Shown piece by piece: positions 1-7,114 of a DNA stretch of 14,465 nucleotides. Source of the DNA: Verrucomicrobiota bacterium (GTDB taxonomy: Bacteria > Verrucomicrobiota > Verrucomicrobiia > Opitutales > Opitutaceae); contig JAURJO010000232.1 of assembly GCA_030832235.1 (NCBI GenBank), forward strand, positions 1 through 14,465, given 5' to 3'. The position numbers and the translations under genes are program-made. The notes below the pieces were generated by a model that was not told the origin of the DNA, made no database searches, and saw only the letters and a program-made list of their open reading frames with translations. Position 1 is the stretch's first letter; every line of letters begins with the position of its first letter.

Positions 1-1
1 C

Positions 2-283
2 GCCGAGCTCGGGGCGACCGCGCGCTGGTTCGTGAGGCTTTTCTACGGGGGTCTGCCGGGCGCCTCGGCGGCGGAGGCGGTGCGCCATCTTGAGCGCGCG
101 GCGGAGCTGGAGCCGGGACAGCTGAAGCATCACCTCGAACTGGGCTTCGCGTACCGGGCGGCGGGGCGGGAAGCGGACGCTCGCGCGGCGTTCTCCCGAG
201 GCCTCGCCATGCCGTCGCGCGAGAAGCACGACGAAGCCGCGAAGGCACGGGCCCGCGCGGCGCTAGCTGGAGCTCGAGGTTGA
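2..283 (+). CDS. C-terminal end of a TPR protein (RMD-like), cut by the left edge
   Basis: The reading frame is open from base 2 to a TGA at 281-283, so these roughly 93 residues are the end of a longer protein whose start lies outside the window. A GTG at 32 is only an internal valine. The visible part contains a helix-turn-helix pair of TPR type: EAVRHLERAAELEPGQLKHH, followed by LELGFAYRAAGREADARAAF. It ends with a helix rich in Arg, Ala and Lys. The phrase FYGGLPGAS before the repeat and the LAMPSREKHD tail recall bacterial proteins related to the RMD (regulator of microtubule dynamics) TPR family; this is remembered resemblance only. TPRs bind partner proteins, and no partner can be inferred here. 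The gene converges with xseA and the two reading frames overlap by 21 bases. No terminator is visible at the junction. Confidence 0.7.
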   Translation, partial: AELGATARWFVRLFYGGLPGASAAEAVRHLERAAELEPGQLKHHLELGFAYRAAGREADARAAFSRGLAMPSREKHDEAAKARARAALAGARG

Positions 284-1570
284 GCCGGAGGCGGGTTCGA
301 CCCGCAGCGGCACGGAGCCGTCGGCGAATTGCGCGGACAACACCTGCGCCGGGCGCACGGCGGAACGACGCATCACCGGAACGCCCTTTTCATCGCGCAG
401 GATGACGAAGCCGCGGTTGAGCACGGAGGCGGGACTGGCGGCCTGGAGGCGTTTCCAGAGCGCGAGTAATTGGTGCGAAGCCAGCTGCACGCGATTCTCG
501 GGTGAGGCGAGCGCGAGGCGGGAGCGGGAGGCGTCGAGTTCGCGCCGACGCGTGAGGGCCGCGTGACGTAACGCGGCGCCGAGACGGCCGGCGAGATCGT
601 CGACCCTTTGGAAACCCCGTTCGATCTGCGCGGAAGGCGTGAGCAACCGCAGCCGGGAACGCGCGTGGTCGACGCGGGCCTGCGCCCGCTCGACTGCGGA
701 CGCGACAGCGGCCGTCATCCCGTCGGCGGCGCGACCGGCCCGTTCCAACGCGCCCACAAACTCGCTCGTGATCAGTTCCGCTGCGGCGCTGGGCGTCTCG
801 GCGCGGCGGTCGGCGGCGAAGTCGCACAGCGTGAAGTCGATCTCGTGGCCGACGGCCGAGATGGTGGGAATGCGGCAGGCCGCCACGGCACGCACGAGCG
901 GCTCCTCGTTGAACGCCCACAGATCCTCGAGGCTGCCTCCGCCCCGGCCGATCACCAGCAGATCGAACAAGCCGGTTTTTTCGGCCAGCCCGATCATCTC
1001 GGCGATCTCCACGGCGGCACCCTCGCCCTGGACCTTCGCCGGCAGCACCACGACCCTTCCACGCCAGCCGCGGCGCGTGAGGATGCGGAGAAAATCCTGC
1101 ACGGCGGCCCCGGTGGGCGATGTGACGAAACCAACCACGCGTGGCATCGCGGGCAGCGGCTTTTTTCGTTCCGGCTCGAAAAGCCCCTCGGCCGCCAAAC
1201 GCGCCTTCAGCGCCTCAAACTCGCGCTGGAGCCGGCCCACGCCGTCGTCGACCACGACGCGCACGATCAGCTGATACTCGCCGCGCGCTTCGTACACGCT
1301 CGCCTCGCCGAACACGACGACCTGCAACCCGTCGCGCAGGCGCACGGTCTGGCGCGCCGCGTTGCCACGGAACAGCACCGCCTTCAGCTGCGCGCCGGAA
1401 TCCTTGAGCGAGAAATACGCGTGACCGCTCGCCTGCACCCGCAGGTTGGAAACCTCGCCGCGCACCCAGACCGCCCCGATGCCGCCCTCGAGCAGCTCCT
1501 TCACGCGCCGCGTGAATTCCGTCACGCTCTCCGGTCGCGCCTCCTCCGGACCGCCGGCCGCGGCCGTCAT
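263..1570 (-). CDS. xseA: Exodeoxyribonuclease VII large subunit
   Basis: This 435-residue protein has the usual length for XseA. Together with several small XseB subunits it forms exonuclease VII, a cytoplasmic metal-independent nuclease that degrades single-stranded DNA from both ends in repair. Residues about 16-110 form the OB-fold DNA-binding domain (VWVRGEVSNLRVQASGHAYF). The catalytic domain carries the family signatures GFVTSPTGAAVQDF (147-160), GRGGGSLEDLWAFNEE (208-223) and ISAVGHEIDFTLCDFAADRR (237-256). The part after about 270 is charged and Arg/Ala-rich, as expected for the long helical region that carries XseB. The ATG at 1570 overlaps the TGA of the upstream membrane-protein gene as ATGA, so translation is probably coupled. 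No xseB candidate is visible in the window, so the small subunit must be encoded elsewhere. The 3' end overlaps the convergent TPR gene. Confidence 0.97.
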   Translation of the reverse strand: MTAAAGGPEEARPESVTEFTRRVKELLEGGIGAVWVRGEVSNLRVQASGHAYFSLKDSGAQLKAVLFRGNAARQTVRLRDGLQVVVFGEASVYEARGEYQLIVRVVVDDGVGRLQREFEALKARLAAEGLFEPERKKPLPAMPRVVGFVTSPTGAAVQDFLRILTRRGWRGRVVVLPAKVQGEGAAVEIAEMIGLAEKTGLFDLLVIGRGGGSLEDLWAFNEEPLVRAVAACRIPTISAVGHEIDFTLCDFAADRRAETPSAAAELITSEFVGALERAGRAADGMTAAVASAVERAQARVDHARSRLRLLTPSAQIERGFQRVDDLAGRLGAALRHAALTRRRELDASRSRLALASPENRVQLASHQLLALWKRLQAASPASVLNRGFVILRDEKGVPVMRRSAVRPAQVLSAQFADGSVPLRVEPASGSTSSSS

Positions 1571-2262
1571 ACGGCCGCCTTCCGGCGCGCGAGGTGACGC
1601 CGCAGCAGGTGAGTGCCGGTGGCCAGCGCGGCCACGAGGCCGATCGCGAAGAAGGCCATCCGCCCGCGGCCCTGGCTAAGCGCGTCGCCGAAAAGCATGA
1701 AGGCGACGTTGAATGACCACTGCACGCCGCAGGAAATCGCAAGATAACGCCCGAACGGCGCCTCGGCCAGACCGATCAGGTAGTTCTGCACGAAGAACGG
1801 GATGCCCGGCGTCACGCGTAAGAGCACGATGAGATCAGTGGCGTCACCCCGTTGCACTTCGGGCAACCGGTGTCCGAGCCGCTCCACCAGACGTGAGAGC
1901 ACGGGCCGCAGCCAGCGCCGGGCCAGCCAGTAGGTGACGATCAGATTGAAGGTGATCGCGGCGATTCCAGCCCCCAGGACCGCGGCGGTGCCGAGGCGCG
2001 CTGAAAACAGCGGTCCGGCGGAGAGGGCAAACGGCGACATCGGCACCCCGAAGCACGGCAGCACGGCCATGGCCCCGAAGAAAACCCCCGGTCCCGCGCC
2101 CGCGCAGGCATCGAAGACGATTGACCAGATACGGCGTCCTTCCTCCAGCGCGGCCTGCGGTCCGATCCGCCAGACCACGAGACCGGCCACCAACGCCACC
2201 ACTCCCGCCCCGGCTAGGAGCAGGGCCATCGGGCGGCGGGAAACTTCGGGGGCGTCGGGCAT
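1567..2262 (-). CDS. VTT-domain (TVP38/TMEM64/DedA-like) inner-membrane protein
   Basis: This is a 231-residue polytopic membrane protein. Hydrophobic segments lie near residues 12-31, 55-72, 93-112, 172-192 and 201-218. The region PCFGVPMSPFALSAGPLF (69-86), followed by a Gly/Ala-rich helix and then LLRVTPGIPFFVQNYLIGL (147-165), is the pattern of the VTT (SNARE-associated Golgi/TVP38) domain. The R-x-TPGIPF-x-x-x-N element is the re-entrant loop signature. Members of this superfamily are linked to lipid scrambling or undecaprenyl-phosphate recycling (DedA, UptA) in other bacteria. For TVP38-type members the substrate is usually unknown, so I assign no specific activity. The ATG at 2262 has a good GGAGG eight bases upstream. 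The stop codon overlaps the xseA start (ATGA), so the two genes form one transcription unit even though no functional link to DNA repair is obvious. Confidence 0.88.
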   Translation of the reverse strand: MPDAPEVSRRPMALLLAGAGVVALVAGLVVWRIGPQAALEEGRRIWSIVFDACAGAGPGVFFGAMAVLPCFGVPMSPFALSAGPLFSARLGTAAVLGAGIAAITFNLIVTYWLARRWLRPVLSRLVERLGHRLPEVQRGDATDLIVLLRVTPGIPFFVQNYLIGLAEAPFGRYLAISCGVQWSFNVAFMLFGDALSQGRGRMAFFAIGLVAALATGTHLLRRHLARRKAAV

Positions 2263-2270
2263 GCGCGCAT

Positions 2271-2275
2271 CCTCC
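2271..2275 (-). promoter_or_regulatory. Shine-Dalgarno site of the VTT membrane-protein gene
   Basis: GGAGG on the minus strand lies eight bases before the ATG at 2262 and fixes that start. It is one of the few consensus ribosome sites in this window. Most other genes here begin with weak sites or by coupling to the gene before them. Confidence 0.65.
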
Positions 2276-2318
2276 GCCCGCCCGCAGGAGCGTCAAGTGC
2301 GGCGCCCGCGGCGGAATA

Positions 2319-2351
2319 TTGGCTTTCCCCTCAAGCGGTGCGGGCTACCGT
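2319..2351 (+). promoter_or_regulatory. Possible promoter of the three-gene glycosyltransferase operon
   Basis: The divergent gap 2263-2364 must hold promoters for both directions. On the plus strand, TTGGCT at 2319-2324 resembles a -35 box. A GCTACC element at 2344-2349, 19 bases further on, could act as a poor -10 box. If that is right, transcription would start only a few bases before the ATG at 2365, leaving almost no leader. This would fit the absence of any Shine-Dalgarno sequence before that ATG. The match is weak and the spacing is longer than the sigma-70 optimum, so this is a suggestion only. I could not find a convincing promoter for the minus-strand genes in the same gap. Confidence 0.25.
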
Positions 2352-2364
2352 CCCCGCCGTCGCC

Positions 2365-3054
2365 ATGAAGCTCTCCATTGTCATCCCATGCTACAACGAG
2401 GCGAAGACGATCCGCCTGATCGTGGACCGCGTGCGGGCGGCGCCGGTGGCCGACAAGGAGATCATCATCGTCGACGACTGCTCGCGCGACGGCACGCGCG
2501 ACCTGCTGCGCACGCAGATCGCGCCGCTGGTGGACAAGGTGATCTACCACGAGGTGAACCAGGGAAAAGGCGCGGCGCTGCGCACCGGTTTCCGCGCCGC
2601 GACGGGTGACGTGGTCATCGTCCAGGACGCCGACCTGGAGTACGACCCGAACGAGTATCCGGCGCTCCTGAAGCCGATCGCGGAAGGCAAAGCGGACGTG
2701 GTCTTTGGTTCGCGCTTTCAAGGCGGCCAACCGCACCGCGTCGTCTATTTCTGGCACATGGTGGGCAACAAGTTCCTGACGTTGCTCTCGAACATGGCCA
2801 CCAACCTGAACCTCACGGACATGGAGACCTGCTACAAGGTGTTCCGCCGCGAGGTGATCCAGCGGATCAATATCGAGGAGAACCGCTTCGGCTTCGAGCC
2901 GGAGATCACGGCGAAGGTGGCGAAGCTCGACGTGGTGATCTACGAGGTGGGCATCAGCTACTACGGCCGCACCTACGCGGAGGGGAAGAAGATCGGCTGG
3001 CGCGACGGCTTCCGCGCGCTCTGGGCGATCCTCAAGTACAACTTCCTGCGCTGA
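2365..3054 (+). CDS. Family-2 glycosyltransferase, DPM1-like (polyprenyl-phosphate sugar transferase type)
   Basis: This is a 229-residue soluble GT-A-fold enzyme with no membrane helix. The N-terminus MKLSIVIPCYNEAKTI is the classic GT2 start. It is followed by EIIIVDDCSRDGT (32-44) for nucleotide-sugar binding, GKGAALRTGF (68-77), and the metal-binding D-x-D at 88-90 in VQDADLEYDPNEY. GSRF (115-118) and DMETCYKVFRREVI (152-165) are typical of the DPM/DPG-synthase-like subgroup, which transfers a sugar from a nucleotide donor to dolichyl or undecaprenyl phosphate. The exact sugar cannot be read. I chose the ATG at 2365 because the canonical MKLSIVIP begins there. A GTG at 2338 would add nine residues without family character. 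The gene is first in an operon, and the next start lies seven bases after its stop. Confidence 0.92.
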   Translation: MKLSIVIPCYNEAKTIRLIVDRVRAAPVADKEIIIVDDCSRDGTRDLLRTQIAPLVDKVIYHEVNQGKGAALRTGFRAATGDVVIVQDADLEYDPNEYPALLKPIAEGKADVVFGSRFQGGQPHRVVYFWHMVGNKFLTLLSNMATNLNLTDMETCYKVFRREVIQRINIEENRFGFEPEITAKVAKLDVVIYEVGISYYGRTYAEGKKIGWRDGFRALWAILKYNFLR

Positions 3055-3061
3055 AGGCCAA

Positions 3062-4039
3062 ATGAGAGAGGCGGCCGCCAGCCCCCGGGTGACGATCGTC
3101 ATTCCGGTGTTCAACGAGGAGGCGGTGCTCCCGGAATTGCTGCGGCGGCTTTCGGCGGTCTTCGACGCGGAGAAAACATGCGGCTGGCGGGCGGTGTTGG
3201 TGGATGACGGCAGCCGCGACCGCACGGCGGAGCTGGTGCGTGCGCAGGCGGCGCGCGACGCGCGTTTCGAGCTGGTGGAGCTTTCGCGCAACTTCGGTTT
3301 CCAGAGTGCGCTTTCCGCCGGCCTTGCCCGCGCCCGCGGGGGCGAGGCGGTAGTGACGATGGATGCGGACCTGCAGGATCCGCCCGAGATCATCCCGGAG
3401 CTGGTGGCGGCGTGGCAACGCGGTGCCGAGGTCGTGCGCGCCGTGCGGCGCTCGAGAGCGGAGCGGGGAATGCGGCGGGTCGGGTTCGACCTGTTCCACC
3501 GCGCATTCGGCGCACTCTCCGATCATCCCATCGAGCCCAATACGGGAACGTTCGGGTTGCTGGGGCCGGCCGCGGTGGAGGCGTTCAACGCGCTGCCCGA
3601 GCACCACCGGTTTTTTCCCGGACTTCGTTCCTGGATCGGCTTTCCGACGGCCGACGTGCCGTACGACCGTCAGGAGCGGGCCGCCGGAAAACCGCAACAG
3701 AACCTGCGCCGCCTCGTGCGGTACGGTCTAGATGGCGTTTTCAGCTTCTCGCACCTGCCCTTGCGGCTGGTCACCTACGCCGGGATGCTGGTGGCGTGCC
3801 TTGGTTTCGCGGCCGGGCTCTTCTTCGTGATTTGGCGACTGCTCGACTTCGAGCGCAGCCCGACCGGTTTCACCACGCTGGCCGCGCTCATCACGTTCCT
3901 CGGCGGCGTGCAGCTCATCGGGATCGGCATCCTCGGCGAGTACCTGGGCCGCATCTACGACGAGGTGAAGCGCCGGCCGAACTACATCCTGAAGTCGGCG
4001 CCGCCCCCGCAGGGCGGAAGCTCCTCGACCGGGTCGTGA
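3062..4039 (+). CDS. GtrB/DPM-like family-2 glycosyltransferase with two C-terminal membrane helices
   Basis: This 325-residue protein has the length and layout of GtrB/ArnC-type enzymes, which load glucose or another sugar onto undecaprenyl phosphate at the cytoplasmic face of the inner membrane. Visible motifs are VTIVIPVFNEE (10-20), AVLVDDGSRDRT (44-55), LSRNFGFQSAL (74-84) and the D-x-D in TMDADLQDPPEIIPEL (99-114). RFFPGLRSWIGF (183-194) precedes the membrane part, as in the family. Two hydrophobic helices follow at about 236-259 and 270-295. The tail GEYLGRIYDEVKRRPNYIL (292-310) is highly typical. GAAGG overlaps the stop of the previous gene and lies four bases before the ATG, a good ribosome site. 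The 3' end overlaps the next gene by four bases (GTGA). It differs from its upstream neighbour by its membrane anchor, so the two may load different sugars or act in sequence. Confidence 0.93.
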   Translation: MREAAASPRVTIVIPVFNEEAVLPELLRRLSAVFDAEKTCGWRAVLVDDGSRDRTAELVRAQAARDARFELVELSRNFGFQSALSAGLARARGGEAVVTMDADLQDPPEIIPELVAAWQRGAEVVRAVRRSRAERGMRRVGFDLFHRAFGALSDHPIEPNTGTFGLLGPAAVEAFNALPEHHRFFPGLRSWIGFPTADVPYDRQERAAGKPQQNLRRLVRYGLDGVFSFSHLPLRLVTYAGMLVACLGFAAGLFFVIWRLLDFERSPTGFTTLAALITFLGGVQLIGIGILGEYLGRIYDEVKRRPNYILKSAPPPQGGSSSTGS

Positions 4040-6270
4040 ACGGCGCGGATTCCGTGCGCCCGCGCTGGCCGGCCACCCTGCTCCTCGCCGGCGCCAGCGC
4101 CGTGCTGACGACCTTGGCCGCAAGCGCGATGTTCGCGGTGTTCATGTTTTATGACGACGAGGGCTACGTCCTGATTTCCTACCGGAACTTCGCGGAGGGC
4201 GGAGCGCTCTACGGGGAGATCTTCAGCCAGTACGGGCCGTTCCCGTTTGTCGTGCACTGGTTGCTGCATCTCGCCGGATTGCCGCTCAGCCACGCGGGGG
4301 GACGCGCTTTCACCCTCTGCCTCTGGGTGTTGGTGTCGCTCGGACTGGCGGCGCTCGCCGGCCGGGCGGCGCGGAGCGGGACGGCGGGCGCCTTCACGTT
4401 GGCGGGCGCCTTTTCATGCCTGTTCGTGATGACCAGTGAACCGAGCCACCCGGGCGGTTTGATCGTGGCGCTGGTGGCAACCGCGGCCGTCGGGGGGTGG
4501 TTCCTGCTGAGCCGCGGGCAAACCGGTTACGGGAGCGCCCTCGCCGGAGCCGTCACCGCGGCTCTGCTGCTCACCAAGATCAACGTGGGCCTTTTCGCCG
4601 CCGTCGCGACCTTCGCCTGGCACGCGCTGCATCTGCGCGAGGGACGCCTTCGACGGGCAGCCATCGCGGTGGTGCCGGCAGGATGCGCGCTGCTACCCCT
4701 GCTGCTCATGCGGGCCAAAATCTCGGAGCCGTGGGTGGCCACTTTCGCCTGGGTCTGGGGAACCGCGGCGGTCACCGTCGCCATGACCATCGCGACCCAC
4801 GGAGCGCGGGACCTGACCCCTCGGTCGGCGGCTCCGGCGCTGGTTTCAGGATTTGTGGTGGCGGCGGCGATCCTGGCCGTCCCGCTCATCCGCGGCAGCA
4901 GCCCGGCGGATCTGTTGGAGGGAATAGTGCTCGGTCCGCTCCGGAACTCCGTGAAGTTCTCGCATCCGGTCTCCTGGCCGCCGGCGATGGACTGGTACGC
5001 CGGAGTGACCCTCGCGATGTGCGTGGCGGCGCTGATCCTGCGCCGCCACCGTCCCGGCGCCACGGACACCGCGGTGGCCATTCTGCGAATCGCCTACGCG
5101 GCGGGGATCGCCCTCTGCCTGCTCCGGCCTCCACCCCTGCTCGTCTCGTTCAACCTCTTCATCCCGACGCTGCCCGCGCTGTGGCTGCTGGCCTGGCGCC
5201 TGGAGGGCGGCGACCCGCGCACCGATTCAGCCCGGAACTGGATCGTGCTTCTCCTGCTAGGCCAATGCCTCCACGCGTATCCGGTGGCGGGCAGTCAGGT
5301 GGCGTGGGGTTGCGTGCTGGCGATCCCGGCGGCGGCGATCGGCGCGTGGGAGGCCGCCCGCTGGCTCCGCGCAAAGTGGAACGCGCGGTTCGCGCCGCGG
5401 ACCATTCGCCTCGCCGGGAGTGCGCTCGCGCTGGGCGCGTTCGTTTCCGCGTGGGTAGCCGGCTGGAACCTCGGCCGTGAATCGATCCGCCGCTCCGACG
5501 GGGTCAGCCTCGGCTTGCCGGGCACCGGTCCGATGCGGCAACCGGTGGACTCCGCCGCGCTGCTGCGCGTGCTCACGTTGAACGCGACGGCCCACGCCGA
5601 CCTCCTTTTCTCCGAGCCGGGCATGTTCAGTTTCAACCTGTGGAGCGGAGCCCCGACCCCGGGGCCGGCCAACGTCACCCATTGGTTCTCGCTGCTGGGG
5701 GAAGGACGTCAGCGGGAAATCATCCGCCGCCTCGAGGGCAGCCCGCGGGCGGTGGTGATCACCGACCAACTGCACGTGGAATTTCTTCGCAACCGCGGAT
5801 TCGCACCCGCGGGGCCCTTGCACGACTTCATCACGCGCGAGTTCGAGCCGGCCTTCCGTGCCGCCGACATGGAATTCCGCGTGCGTCGCGGAAGGAGCAT
5901 CCGGCCGTTTCTGCTCGCCGACCTGCTCGAACGGGCGGAAAGCACGCAAGGAGGTGAGAGGCACCTGATCCGGCTTCCGCTGCTGCTGCGGACGGGGGAA
6001 CCGGTGGCGGCGATCGAACTGGCACCAGGCCATCCCGCCTCGGTCCAGCTGAACGGGCAAAACACCCGCGTGGAGATCACCCCCCTTTCGCCGCGCGGGG
6101 ATCCGGCGGGACCGGCGGTCGAGGCACGGTGGCCGATCGTGACCAGCGGCCCAGCCCTGCTGTCGCTCTACTTCAGCTCCCCCGATCCGACCCGCCTCCC
6201 GCGGGAGGCGACTCTGCTGCTGAAAAACGCGGCCGGCGGCGAAGAGGCCCTCGCGCGCCTCGCACCCTGA
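4036..6270 (+). CDS. Large polytopic membrane protein, GT-C glycosyltransferase-like
   Basis: This is a 744-residue protein with a first hydrophobic helix at about 12-38 and many more up to about residue 480. Right after the first helix comes FYDDEGYVLISYRNF (38-52), then GALYGEIFSQYGPFPFVVH (56-74). An acidic pair in the first periplasmic loop followed by such a segment is the mark of GT-C enzymes, which use polyprenyl-phosphate sugars. The last 240 or so residues have few hydrophobic stretches and probably form a periplasmic domain; it contains EPGMFSFNLWSGAPTPGP and a late beta-rich part. I do not recognise a named family. The start is the GTG at 4036, which overlaps the stop of the GtrB-like gene as GTGA; no ATG is close, and the frame upstream is only the shadow of gtrB. 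The context suggests it uses the lipid-linked sugar made by its neighbours. Acceptor unknown. Confidence 0.78.
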   Translation: MNGADSVRPRWPATLLLAGASAVLTTLAASAMFAVFMFYDDEGYVLISYRNFAEGGALYGEIFSQYGPFPFVVHWLLHLAGLPLSHAGGRAFTLCLWVLVSLGLAALAGRAARSGTAGAFTLAGAFSCLFVMTSEPSHPGGLIVALVATAAVGGWFLLSRGQTGYGSALAGAVTAALLLTKINVGLFAAVATFAWHALHLREGRLRRAAIAVVPAGCALLPLLLMRAKISEPWVATFAWVWGTAAVTVAMTIATHGARDLTPRSAAPALVSGFVVAAAILAVPLIRGSSPADLLEGIVLGPLRNSVKFSHPVSWPPAMDWYAGVTLAMCVAALILRRHRPGATDTAVAILRIAYAAGIALCLLRPPPLLVSFNLFIPTLPALWLLAWRLEGGDPRTDSARNWIVLLLLGQCLHAYPVAGSQVAWGCVLAIPAAAIGAWEAARWLRAKWNARFAPRTIRLAGSALALGAFVSAWVAGWNLGRESIRRSDGVSLGLPGTGPMRQPVDSAALLRVLTLNATAHADLLFSEPGMFSFNLWSGAPTPGPANVTHWFSLLGEGRQREIIRRLEGSPRAVVITDQLHVEFLRNRGFAPAGPLHDFITREFEPAFRAADMEFRVRRGRSIRPFLLADLLERAESTQGGERHLIRLPLLLRTGEPVAAIELAPGHPASVQLNGQNTRVEITPLSPRGDPAGPAVEARWPIVTSGPALLSLYFSSPDPTRLPREATLLLKNAAGGEEALARLAP

Positions 6271-6275
6271 CCCGC

Positions 6276-7016
6276 TCAGCCGCGCCGGCGCGCCGCCAGC
6301 AGCAGGCTCACGCCGAATGGAAACGGAATCCGGCTGAGTCCCGCGCCGACGAAGGTCGCGCGCAGCAGCGTGTTGAGCCAGCGCGGGGGCAGCCGGTCCT
6401 CGGCGCGCTTCTCCGCCCCGCCGGGGTTTCCCCGCCATCCGCGCCAGCGCCGCAGGAGCCAGACCGCCGGGTACGCGACGACGTTGGTATGATTCACATG
6501 GACAATCTCCCAATCCCCCGGCCCGAAGAGCGCGCACAGCTCCCGCCGCGAGTAGCGCCGCTGATGGTGCAACGCGACGTCCCAGTCGCTCCACAAGGCC
6601 ATGCCCGCAGGCACCGTCACGACCGCGAGGCCGCCCGGACGGAGGAGCCGCGCGAAACCGCGCACCACCGCGGCGTCATCGGGGATATGCTCAAGCACGT
6701 CGAGCGCCGTGAGGTAATCCAGGGACGCATCGGGGAGCGGTACATTTCCGCCGGACGGCACCAACACCTGGCCGGGCTCGAAACGCACGCGCAGCATCCT
6801 TAGGGACTCCTCGTGGTCATCGAGCACGAGAACGCGGCAGCGGGACTCCATCTCGGCGGCGAACAACCCGGTGCCCGCGCCGCAGTCGAGCAGCACGTCA
6901 CCGGCGGCGGGCGGGCGCAGGCGCTCGATCCACGCGCGCACCAGGCGCCGCTTTCCGGAGTAGTACCAGTGGTCGCGCTCGAGCGCGGCGAGGTTTTCGT
7001 ATTCGGCGGAATCCAC
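6276..7016 (-). CDS. Class I SAM-dependent methyltransferase
   Basis: This is a 246-residue protein if it begins at the GTG at 7016. Motif I is VLLDCGAGTGLFAAEM (41-56). The acidic ribose-binding end of strand 2 is VLVLDDHEE (62-70). The post-motif region LTALDVLEHIPDDAAVV (102-118) and LLRPGGLAVVTVPAG (124-138) complete a Methyltransf_11/25-type domain. HHQRRYSRREL (150-160) is common in methyltransferases of glycan or lipid gene clusters. The C-terminus is basic and hydrophobic and may touch the membrane. The open frame continues upstream to 7232, but that part would overlap the divergent gene and has no family character. The GTG at 7016 is the only start codon between them; its ribosome site is poor. 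The gene sits antisense between two glycosyltransferase operons and ends five bases from the GT-C gene. A role in methylating a glycan or lipid precursor is inferred from context only. Confidence 0.87.
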   Translation of the reverse strand: MDSAEYENLAALERDHWYYSGKRRLVRAWIERLRPPAAGDVLLDCGAGTGLFAAEMESRCRVLVLDDHEESLRMLRVRFEPGQVLVPSGGNVPLPDASLDYLTALDVLEHIPDDAAVVRGFARLLRPGGLAVVTVPAGMALWSDWDVALHHQRRYSRRELCALFGPGDWEIVHVNHTNVVAYPAVWLLRRWRGWRGNPGGAEKRAEDRLPPRWLNTLLRATFVGAGLSRIPFPFGVSLLLAARRRG

Positions 7017-7114
7017 AGTCCGGCGCGGAAGCTGTGGCGCCGCCGCGGACTTGTCGAATCTAGCGTGCGCCTTGCCAAGCCGGAGCGGGAAGCGAACCCT
7101 CGCGGGGAGGAACG
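7017..7114. promoter_or_regulatory. Divergent intergenic region with the ribosome site of the GT87-like gene
   Basis: These 98 bases must contain the promoters of the leftward methyltransferase and the rightward GT87/GT39 pair. On the plus strand, GGGGAGG at 7104-7110 is a strong Shine-Dalgarno site four bases before the ATG at 7115. TTGTCGAATCTAGCG near 7051-7065 is the most AT-rich element, and its complement CGCTAGATTCGACAA could serve the other strand. I cannot assign -35 and -10 boxes with confidence in either direction. Confidence 0.4.

Noticed and set aside
608..1597. Long open frame on the plus strand opposite xseA
   Set aside because: It has no recognisable motif, is rich in Arg, His and Ala, and lies entirely over a gene with strong family signatures. 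Long antisense frames are expected at this GC content.
2291..2296. TTGACG on the minus strand as a -35 box for the VTT/xseA pair
   Set aside because: The position of the matching -10 box would fall on the ribosome site and shows no resemblance to the consensus.
2293..3393. Long minus-strand open frame opposite the two family-2 glycosyltransferase genes
   Set aside because: The composition is that of a reverse shadow (many Arg, His, Asp and Val), and the plus-strand proteins are unmistakable.
3412..4035. Upstream extension of the 744-residue GT-C frame
   Set aside because: The frame stays open, but this part lies out of frame inside the GtrB-like gene and is Arg/Pro-rich without hydrophobic segments. 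Translation more likely starts at the GTGA overlap at 4036.
5257..6594. 445-codon minus-strand frame opposite the end of the GT-C gene and in another frame of the methyltransferase
   Set aside because: It has low complexity, is rich in Arg, Ala and Gly, and has no domain. Two well-supported genes already occupy the region.
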